Assembly (NCBI GenBank): GCA_026125925.1
Contig: JAHCKF010000252.1
Coordinates: 1-5,493 of the forward strand
Length of the DNA: 5,493 nt
Direction of reading: 5' to 3'
From: Pseudolabrys sp.
GTDB taxonomy: Bacteria; Pseudomonadota; Alphaproteobacteria; Rhizobiales; Xanthobacteraceae
Part shown: piece after piece, positions 1-5,493 of the stretch
How positions within the stretch are numbered: position 1 is the first letter of the stretch
How the letters are laid out: each line of letters begins with the position of its first letter
Translations under genes and position numbers: made by a program
The notes under the pieces: model-generated
What the model saw: the letters and a program-made list of their open reading frames with translations, nothing else
The model's database searches: none
Told to the model about the DNA's origin: nothing

Positions 1-1211
1 CCGAGCACGCCGCCGCCGAGCCGCAGGCCGGCCATCTGCGTGCCGAAGGCCGGAGCGATGACGACGTCGTCGAGCCGGCGCAGCACGTCCTCGCGCACAT
101 CCTTGCGGCCGAGCCACCAGGTGGCGATGTTCGGCAGCGACAGTTCTTCGCCGAGCACCTGCGGCGCCAGCGCCGGCAGGAAGGCGAGCATGGCGCGCGC
201 TTCGACGAGGCCGGCGCCGAGCGCGTTGGCGATGACCACCTTGCCGTCGCGCACCGCCTGCACCAGTCCGGCGACGCCGAGCCGCGAGGCGGCGTTGAGT
301 TCGAGCGGATCGGCGAAGTCGGCGTCGATGCGGCGCAGCAGCACGTCGGTGCGGCGCAGGCCGGAGATGGTGCGGATGAAGACGCCGTCATCGCGCGCGA
401 TCAAATCCTCGCCCTCGACCAGCAGCAGGCCGAGATAGCGCGCCAGGAACGTGTGCTCGAAATAGGTTTCGTTGAGCGGCCCCGGCGTGAGCAGGCAAAC
501 ACGCGCATCGTCGTGGCGGTTGTGGCTGAACAACTCCGCCTGAAACGCCTGGAAGAAAGGGGCAACACGCTCGACACGCGTCCGTGCATAGATGTCGGGC
601 ATGGCGCGCGACAGCGCCAGCCGGCTTTCGATGGCATAGCCGGCGCCGCTGGGCGCTTGCGCACGGTCGCCGAGCACCCACCAGCGGCCGTCGGGACCGC
701 GGCCGACATCGACGGCATAGAAGCGCAGATGCGCGCCGCCCGGCGGTTCGACGCCGACCAGCGGCCGCAGGAATTCCGGATTGCCGGCAACCAGAGCCGC
801 GGGCAGGCGGCCATCGCGCATCATCTCGCCGGCGCCGTAAGCGTCGGCCAGCACCGCCTCAAGTAGATGCGCGCGCTGGATGAGGCCGGCTTCGAGCGCC
901 CTCCATTCGGTGGGCTCGATGATCAGCGGCACGTGGCTGAGCGGCCAGGGCCGCTCGGCGCCGGCCGGATCCTCATAGACGCGGTAGAACACGCCGGAAT
1001 CGTGCAGGTAGCGATCGGCGGCGGCAAAGCGGCGGCCGATCTCCTCGGACCCCAGTGCGGCGAACTGCGACAGCAGCCTGCGCCAGTGCGGACGCACCGC
1101 GCCGTCCGCGTCCATCATCTCATCGACAATGCCCGGCAGCGGCCGATAACCGGCGACGAAGGCGTCGAGGCCTGCTTCCGTTTCCAGGGTCTTGTCGCGC
1201 GGCACAGCCAT
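1..1211 (-). CDS. Circularly permuted type 2 ATP-grasp protein (COG2308 family), N-terminal 403 residues, runs off the left edge
   Basis: Reading the minus strand from ATG at 1211 gives an uninterrupted frame to the window edge (403 codons plus two bases, no stop). The protein matches the circularly permuted ATP-grasp family (COG2308; DUF404/DUF407 type). Visible family blocks are YGAGEMMRDGRLPAALVAGN (about 125-144), RWWVLGDRAQAPSGAGYAIE (176-195; the WVL-DR-QAPSGAGYA block is the clearest signature), LLTPGPLNETYFEHTFLARY (240-259), then GLLLVEGEDL and a GLRRTDVLLRRID block (284-296), and NALGAGLVEA with TWWLG (329-368). ATP-grasp enzymes join a carboxylate to an amine through an acyl-phosphate; the substrate here is unknown. 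No signal peptide or membrane segment is seen, so it is probably cytoplasmic. ATG 1211 is the first possible start after the upstream TAA at 1221-1223: the three codons between are CCC GAC ATC. No good Shine-Dalgarno lies at normal spacing, which suggests translational coupling to the transglutaminase/amidoligase gene. A C-terminal alpha-E (DUF403) fusion is possible but lies outside the window. Confidence 0.93.
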   Translation of the reverse strand, partial: MAVPRDKTLETEAGLDAFVAGYRPLPGIVDEMMDADGAVRPHWRRLLSQFAALGSEEIGRRFAAADRYLHDSGVFYRVYEDPAGAERPWPLSHVPLIIEPTEWRALEAGLIQRAHLLEAVLADAYGAGEMMRDGRLPAALVAGNPEFLRPLVGVEPPGGAHLRFYAVDVGRGPDGRWWVLGDRAQAPSGAGYAIESRLALSRAMPDIYARTRVERVAPFFQAFQAELFSHNRHDDARVCLLTPGPLNETYFEHTFLARYLGLLLVEGEDLIARDDGVFIRTISGLRRTDVLLRRIDADFADPLELNAASRLGVAGLVQAVRDGKVVIANALGAGLVEARAMLAFLPALAPQVLGEELSLPNIATWWLGRKDVREDVLRRLDDVVIAPAFGTQMAGLRLGGGVL

Positions 1212-1220
1212 GATGTCGGG

Positions 1221-4200
1221 TTAGAGCCAGCCCGGCCTTCTCAGGTCAAGCGTGTGCGGAAATTCGAGCGACGGCGCCTCCGGCGGCGGCTCGTAACGGC
1301 CGCCAGTATGGCCGATATCCTCGAAGCGCGCCCGGCGGCGGGCCTCCGCCTCGTAGGAGTTCACAGGAAATGTCTCGTAATTGCGGCCGCCCGGATGCGC
1401 CACGTGATAGACGCAGCCGCCCAGCGAGCGCCGGCTCCACAAATCGACGATGTCGAAAGTGAGCGGCGCGTTGACAGGCAGCGTCGGTTGCAGGGCCGCC
1501 GACAAATTCCACGCCTTGAAGCGCACGCCGGCGACGGCTTCGCCGCTGCGGCCGGTGGAGCGCAGCGGCAGGCGGCGGCCGTTGCAGGTAACGGCATGGC
1601 GGCCTTCGACGAAGCCCTCGACCTTGATCTGCAAGCGCTCGACCGATGAATCGACGAAGCGCGTGGTGCCGCCGCCGCTGATGCTCTCTTCGCCGAGCAC
1701 GTGCCAGGGTTCGAGCGCGTGGCGCAGTTCGAGCGACACGCCGCCATGCTCGACGACGCCGTAGCGCGGGAAGCGGAATTGCCGCTGCGCGTCGAACCAC
1801 ACCGGATCGAACGCATAGCCGGCGCGCTTCAGGTCATCGAGCACGTCGAGGAAGTCGCTCCAGACGTAATGCTCGAGCATGAACTTGTCGTGCAGCGCCG
1901 TGCCCCAGCGCGCCAGTTTGCCGTCCTGCGGTTCGCGCCAGAACCACGCGACCAGCGCGCGCAGCAGGAGCTGCTGCGCCAGCGACATGCGCGCATCGGG
2001 CGGCATCTCGAAGCAGCGGAATTCGACGAGCCCGAGGCGGCCGGTCGGGCCGTCCGGCGAGAACAGTTTGTCGATGCAGATCTCGGTGCGATGCGTGTTG
2101 CCGGTAACATCGACGAGGATGTTGCGGAACAGGCGATCGACCAGCCACGGCGGCGGTGTATAGCCGTTGCCGGGCGCCGGCACGTTCGACATGGCGATTT
2201 CGAGTTCGTAGAGGATGTCCTGGCGCGCTTCGTCGATGCGCGGCGCCTGGCTGGTCGGGCCGATGAACAGGCCGGAGAACAGATAAGACAGCGACGGATG
2301 GCGCTGCCAGTACAGCACCAGACTCTTCAACAGATCCGGCCGGCGCAGGAATGGCGAGTCGGAGGCGAACTGGCCGCCGAGGACGACATGGTTGCCGCCG
2401 CCGGTGCCGGTATGCCGCCCGTCGGTCATGAACTTGTCGGTGCCGAGGCGTGACTGCCGTGCATCGTCGTAGAGCCCGCGTGTTATATCGACGGCTTCGC
2501 GCCAGTTCGCGGCCGGGTGAACGTTGACCTCGATGACGCCGGGATCGGGCGTCACCTTGATGACGCTGATGCGCGGATCGTGCGGTGGCGCATAGCCCTC
2601 GATGTGCACCGGAATGTTGAGCGTCTCGGCGGTCGATTCGACGGCGCCGAGCAGTTCGAGATAATCCTCCAGCCGCTCGGTCGGCGGCATGAACACGGCG
2701 AGGCGGCCGTCGCGGATTTCCATGGTCAGCGCGGTGCGCACCGGGAAATTCTGCGCCTGCAACTGCGACAGCGCGCCGGGCTTCGCCTGCGCCACCAAGG
2801 TCTCCGGCTGCAAAGGCGGCGCCTTGCCGGGCTCGGCGGCCGCGGCCACCGCCGCCAGCGCCGGATGCTCGCTGAACGGATCGGCCGGAATCGGATGCGG
2901 ATAATCGGCCGGCGCGATGTAGGGCAATTGGCCGAGCGGCAGGCGCAAGCCCGCCGGTGAATCGCCGAGGATGAGGAACAGTCGGCCCCGTCGCGTCTGC
3001 CATATTTCCGACAGCCAGCCGCCGCTGGCCTGCGCGGTCCAGTGCTGCACCGGAATGACGAAGCCCGCCGGATGCGTCAGCTTGCGCTCGAAGGAGCGCA
3101 TGATGCGGTTGCGCTCGGCGGCGTCGTCGAGCTTCGGATTGGCCGGATCGACATTGTCTGGCAGCGCGCCTTCCCTGAGCAGCCGCTCGGCCGGGTCTTC
3201 ATAGACCGGCTGCACGAAGTCGGGGCGCAGGCCGATGCGCGCCGCGACGGCTTCGGCGAACGTTTGCAGGTCGAGCGAGGTCGGCGGCGGCGTGGTCTTG
3301 TCGCGGGCGATGAGATCGAGGTTCTGCCACATCGGCTCGCCGTCGCGCCGCCAATACAGCGAATAGGCCCAGCGCGGGAGTTCTTCGCCCGGATACCATT
3401 TGCCCTGGCCGTAGTGCAGCAGTGCGCCCGGCGCGAAGCGCATGCGCAGGCGCTCGATGAGATCGCCGGCGCGCTTGAGCTTCTGCGGCCCCAGCGCCGC
3501 GGTGTTCCACTCGGCCGACTGATAATCGTCGATGGAGACGAAAGTCGGCTCGCCGCCCATAGTGAGCCGCACGTCCCATGCGGTGAGATCGGCATCGACC
3601 TTGTTGCCGAGCTGATCGAGCGCGGTCCACGCGTCATCCGAGAACGGCGCGGTGACACGCGGGCGCTCGGCGATGCGCTCGACCTTCATCTCGAAGTCGA
3701 ACGTGACTTCGGCCGGCTCGACCAGGCCGGTGATCGGCGCGGCGGAACGGTAATGCGGCGTCGCCGCCACCGGGATATGGCCTTCGCCGCACAACAGGCC
3801 GGAGGTCGGATCGAGTCCGATCCAGCCGGCGCCCGGCAGATAGACTTCGGTCCAAGCGTGCAGATCGGTGAAATCGACCTCGGTGCCGCTCGGGCCATCG
3901 AGCGATTTGAGATCGGGGCGCAGCTGGATCAGGTAGCCGGAGACGAAGCGCGCGGCGAGACCGATATGGCGCAGCAACTGCACCATGAGCCACGCCGAGT
4001 CGCGGCACGAGCCGAGGCCGCAGGACAAGGTTTCGTCCGGCGTCTGCACGCCGGGCTCCAGGCGCACGACGTATTTGACCGCCCTGTTGAGGCGCTGGTT
4101 GAGATCGACAATGAAGTTGACCGTGTTGGGCGCCTCGCGCGGAATCGAGTCGATCAACGTCTGGAGCAAGGGCTCGGCCGGTTCCGCCTTGAGATAAGGC

Positions 4201-4544
4201 GTCAGATCGTCCTTGAGCTCGTCGGCATAGGTGAAGGGCCACTTGTCGGCATAAGGCTCGACGAAGAAGTCGAACGGATTGATGACTTCGAGATCGGCGG
4301 TGAAATCGACGGTGACCGAGAACTCGGTGGTCTTTTCCGGGAAGACGAAGCGGGCGAGCCAGTTGCCGTGCGGGTCCTGCTGCCAGTTCACGAAGTGCTC
4401 GGCCGGCGTCACCTTCAGCGAGTAGCTCGGGATCCGGGTGCGGCTGTGCGGCGCTGGCCGCAGGCGGACGATCTGCGGCCCGAGCGCGATGGGTTTGTCG
4501 TATTTGTAGCTCGTCAGATGATGGAGGCCGGCGAGGATGGACAT
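1221..4544 (-). CDS. Transglutaminase-like / DUF2126 putative amidoligase fusion protein (COG4196), complete, 1107 aa
   Basis: This is a complete two-enzyme fusion. Residues about 4-100 form the bacterial transglutaminase N-terminal beta domain ([20 protein letters not shown], then [17 protein letters not shown]). Residues about 140-260 are the transglutaminase core, with a full triad: Cys180 in GSCRDSAW, His229 in [12 protein letters not shown], Asp245 in GLDPTSG. From about 322 ([18 protein letters not shown]) onward it is DUF2126, which Pfam describes as a putative amidoligase related to glutamine-synthetase-like COOH-NH2 ligases. Acidic and basic motifs fitting that fold are [12 protein letters not shown] (670-681), [20 protein letters not shown] (701-720), [15 protein letters not shown] (818-832) and [17 protein letters not shown] (838-854). 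An Ala/Pro-rich stretch at about 560-592 looks like a linker; residues about 930-1060 look beta-rich. The length is typical of the family. No signal peptide or transmembrane segment is seen. The start fits the conserved N-terminus; an AGGT sits 11 nt upstream, a rather distant and weak ribosome site. The stop is TAA, followed nine bases later by the ATP-grasp gene. Inferred role: ATP-dependent amide bond formation coupled to transglutaminase-type cleavage or transfer; substrate unknown. Confidence 0.95.
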   Translation of the reverse strand: MSILAGLHHLTSYKYDKPIALGPQIVRLRPAPHSRTRIPSYSLKVTPAEHFVNWQQDPHGNWLARFVFPEKTTEFSVTVDFTADLEVINPFDFFVEPYADKWPFTYADELKDDLTPYLKAEPAEPLLQTLIDSIPREAPNTVNFIVDLNQRLNRAVKYVVRLEPGVQTPDETLSCGLGSCRDSAWLMVQLLRHIGLAARFVSGYLIQLRPDLKSLDGPSGTEVDFTDLHAWTEVYLPGAGWIGLDPTSGLLCGEGHIPVAATPHYRSAAPITGLVEPAEVTFDFEMKVERIAERPRVTAPFSDDAWTALDQLGNKVDADLTAWDVRLTMGGEPTFVSIDDYQSAEWNTAALGPQKLKRAGDLIERLRMRFAPGALLHYGQGKWYPGEELPRWAYSLYWRRDGEPMWQNLDLIARDKTTPPPTSLDLQTFAEAVAARIGLRPDFVQPVYEDPAERLLREGALPDNVDPANPKLDDAAERNRIMRSFERKLTHPAGFVIPVQHWTAQASGGWLSEIWQTRRGRLFLILGDSPAGLRLPLGQLPYIAPADYPHPIPADPFSEHPALAAVAAAAEPGKAPPLQPETLVAQAKPGALSQLQAQNFPVRTALTMEIRDGRLAVFMPPTERLEDYLELLGAVESTAETLNIPVHIEGYAPPHDPRISVIKVTPDPGVIEVNVHPAANWREAVDITRGLYDDARQSRLGTDKFMTDGRHTGTGGGNHVVLGGQFASDSPFLRRPDLLKSLVLYWQRHPSLSYLFSGLFIGPTSQAPRIDEARQDILYELEIAMSNVPAPGNGYTPPPWLVDRLFRNILVDVTGNTHRTEICIDKLFSPDGPTGRLGLVEFRCFEMPPDARMSLAQQLLLRALVAWFWREPQDGKLARWGTALHDKFMLEHYVWSDFLDVLDDLKRAGYAFDPVWFDAQRQFRFPRYGVVEHGGVSLELRHALEPWHVLGEESISGGGTTRFVDSSVERLQIKVEGFVEGRHAVTCNGRRLPLRSTGRSGEAVAGVRFKAWNLSAALQPTLPVNAPLTFDIVDLWSRRSLGGCVYHVAHPGGRNYETFPVNSYEAEARRRARFEDIGHTGGRYEPPPEAPSLEFPHTLDLRRPGWL

Positions 4545-4686
4545 GGATACCCGTTACCTGTGGCGAGGCCAGTTTATGCGCTTTGAAAGCCGAACGTTTG
4601 CCCTTTGAAGAAGCAAGTTTCGGGCCGTCTGCCCGCCGATTGGGCGCTCAAAACGGCCTCGATTCCAGCAGTTTAGGAAGACGTGG
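4545..4686 (-). promoter_or_regulatory. Intergenic region upstream of the transglutaminase/amidoligase operon, presumed promoter region
   Basis: These 142 bases separate the molybdenum hydroxylase stop codon from the start of the DUF2126 gene and are the only real non-coding stretch. They are less GC-rich than the coding sequence, especially around 4571-4620. The two flanking genes are functionally unrelated, so a separate promoter for the operon is likely here. I could not place convincing -35 and -10 boxes: a CATAAA on the minus strand at about 4573-4578 could serve as a -10, but it lacks a good -35 partner. The role is inferred from position, not from a recognised motif. Confidence 0.4.
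4623..4659 (-). terminator. Possible hairpin after the molybdenum hydroxylase gene (weak terminator candidate)
   Basis: On the minus strand, GGCCGT (4659-4654) pairs perfectly with ACGGCC (4628-4623). Inside it, GCCC (4645-4642) can pair with GGGC (4634-4631). An alternative small stem uses CGGGC (4635-4631) with GCCCG (4625-4621) around a 5-nt loop. It begins 27 bases past the TAA, where a terminator would be expected. No run of T follows (the next bases read CGAAACTTGC), so it is not a canonical intrinsic terminator. In GC-rich DNA such short stems arise often by chance. Confidence 0.22.
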
Positions 4687-5493
4687 TTAGCCGGCGGCTG
4701 TGATGCCCGCATGAACCCGGTCCGGCCGCATCGGCAGCGAATAAAACCGCACCCCCGTGGCGGCGCGGATGGCATTGGCCAGCGCGGCGGCGACCGGATT
4801 GTAAGGGCTCTCGCTCATCGACTTGGCGCCGAACGGACCGAGTTCGTCGGAGGTCTTGGCGAACAGCACCTCGGTGTGGGGAACATCGGCAAAGGCCGGG
4901 ATGCGGTAGTGGCGCAGCGCCGGATTGGTGACGCGGCCCGCATTGTCGATGACGACCTCCTCGAGGATCGCGGCCCCCAGCGCCTGCGCCACGCCGCCCT
5001 CGATCTGGGCGCGGCACTGCATCGGGTTGATAACGAAGCCGGCGTCGGCGGCCTGTACGCTCTTCAATATCTTCACCTCGCCGGTGTTCTTGTTCACCGC
5101 GACGCGAAAGCCGTGGACATTGAAGGCGACGGAACGCGGAATGCCATTGCTCGTGCCATGCGCCGACAGATCGACGACGAACGACTCTGCAATCCGGAAC
5201 AGTTCGCTGAGCGCCATGCTCCTGCCGCCGCAATCGACGGCGTCGCCCATGAGCTTGCACTGTGCCCGTTCGACGCCGGATTGCTCGGCGGCGAAGTCGA
5301 GGAGTCTGTCGCGCAATGCCTCCGCCGCGCGCTGCGTGGCGCGGCCGGCGACCACGGTGCCGGTCGAGCCATAGGCGCCGGTGTCATGGCCGCCGTGATC
5401 GGTGTCTGACTGCGTGAAGGCGATGGCGTCCGGGCTGGCGTTGAGCACGCTCGCCGCGATCTGCCGGTGCACCGTCGAGGTGCCGTTGCCGAA
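4687..5493 (-). CDS. Xanthine dehydrogenase/aldehyde oxidase family molybdopterin-binding large subunit, C-terminal 268 residues
   Basis: The frame is open from the right edge (FGNGTSTVHRQIAAS) to TAA at 4689-4687, so the 5' part of the gene lies outside the window. Residues below are counted from the first visible codon. This is the C-terminal part of the molybdenum-cofactor domain of a molybdenum hydroxylase. Family blocks are QSDTDHGGHDTGAYGSTGTV (28-47; the D-T-D, DTGA and GSTGT positions belong to the cofactor-binding region), VQAADAGFVINPMQCRAQIE (146-165) followed by GGVAQALGAAILEE, and GPFGAKSMSESPYNPVAAAL (219-238). The last aligns with the usual GAKGVGE segment, so Glu228 is the expected catalytic glutamate and is retained. 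Enzymes of this family hydroxylate aldehydes, purines or N-heterocycles, or oxidise CO, together with FAD and 2Fe-2S partners. The missing N-terminal active-site loop prevents a substrate call. Partner subunits are not in view. An in-frame GTG at 5472 is internal and not a real start. Confidence 0.92.
   Translation of the reverse strand, partial: FGNGTSTVHRQIAASVLNASPDAIAFTQSDTDHGGHDTGAYGSTGTVVAGRATQRAAEALRDRLLDFAAEQSGVERAQCKLMGDAVDCGGRSMALSELFRIAESFVVDLSAHGTSNGIPRSVAFNVHGFRVAVNKNTGEVKILKSVQAADAGFVINPMQCRAQIEGGVAQALGAAILEEVVIDNAGRVTNPALRHYRIPAFADVPHTEVLFAKTSDELGPFGAKSMSESPYNPVAAALANAIRAATGVRFYSLPMRPDRVHAGITAAG

Noticed and set aside
867..1649. A 260-codon plus-strand open frame spanning the junction of the two operon genes
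   Set aside because: It is antisense to two recognised proteins, has low-complexity Arg/Ala-rich composition and shows no family signature.
1701..2453. A 250-codon plus-strand open frame
   Set aside because: It is entirely antisense to conserved DUF2126 coding sequence and shows only compositional bias.
1834..3003. A 389-codon minus-strand frame inside the transglutaminase/amidoligase gene
   Set aside because: It is an out-of-frame shadow with very high Arg and Ala content; the correct frame carries the conserved DUF2126 motifs across the same bases.
3042..4586. A 514-codon open frame on the plus strand, antisense to the transglutaminase/amidoligase gene
   Set aside because: Its translation is rich in Arg, Ala, Gly, Asp and Glu with no recognisable family motif. 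It overlaps a well-supported gene throughout; long antisense frames are expected from codon bias in GC-rich DNA.
4581..4609. Direct repeat of CTTTGAA at 4581-4587 and 4603-4609, 22 bases apart, in the promoter region
   Set aside because: The spacing of about two helical turns is suggestive of an operator, but a 7-base repeat is expected about once by chance in a 142-base region, and no known operator matches.
4711..5409. A 232-codon plus-strand open frame opposite the molybdenum hydroxylase gene
   Set aside because: The minus-strand frame has clear molybdenum hydroxylase motifs; the plus-strand translation is motif-free and compositionally biased.
5470..5472. GTG as a possible start of a short molybdenum hydroxylase gene
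   Set aside because: The frame stays open to the window edge and the upstream residues (FGNGTST) match the conserved family sequence, so the codon is internal.

Overview
The window is GC-rich, with strong third-position G/C in the coding frames, and all recognisable genes lie on the minus strand. The protein families and base composition suggest an alphaproteobacterium, most likely in the Hyphomicrobiales (Bradyrhizobium, Rhodopseudomonas or Pseudolabrys-like). That placement is inferred from style and gene content, not from a marker gene.

Layout, in the direction of transcription (right to left). (1) At 5493-4687 is the C-terminal 268 residues of a molybdenum hydroxylase large subunit (xanthine dehydrogenase/aldehyde oxidase/CoxL superfamily). 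Its N-terminal part lies outside the window. (2) At 4686-4545 is a 142-bp intergenic stretch, the only real gap. It holds a possible hairpin and presumably the promoter of the next unit. (3) At 4544-1221 is a complete 1107-residue fusion of a transglutaminase-like cysteine domain and a DUF2126 putative amidoligase domain (COG4196). (4) After a single TAA and nine bases, in the same reading frame, a circularly permuted type 2 ATP-grasp protein (COG2308) starts at 1211 and runs off the left edge after 403 codons.

Genes 3 and 4 form an evident operon. They belong to a widespread but little characterised bacterial system in which one or two ATP-dependent ligase folds (ATP-grasp and glutamine-synthetase-like amidoligase) are encoded beside transglutaminase-like enzymes and, in many genomes, an alpha-E protein and the proteasome-like peptidase Anbu. 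Comparative genomics has proposed that the system makes and trims or transfers a peptide or peptide tag. Substrate and product are unknown to me. No alpha-E, second transglutaminase or Anbu gene is visible here; the alpha-E part could be fused to, or follow, the ATP-grasp gene beyond position 1. The molybdenum hydroxylase looks like an unrelated neighbour.

No tRNA, rRNA, CRISPR array, insertion sequence or phage-like feature was seen. The many long open frames on the plus strand are compositional shadows of these genes.
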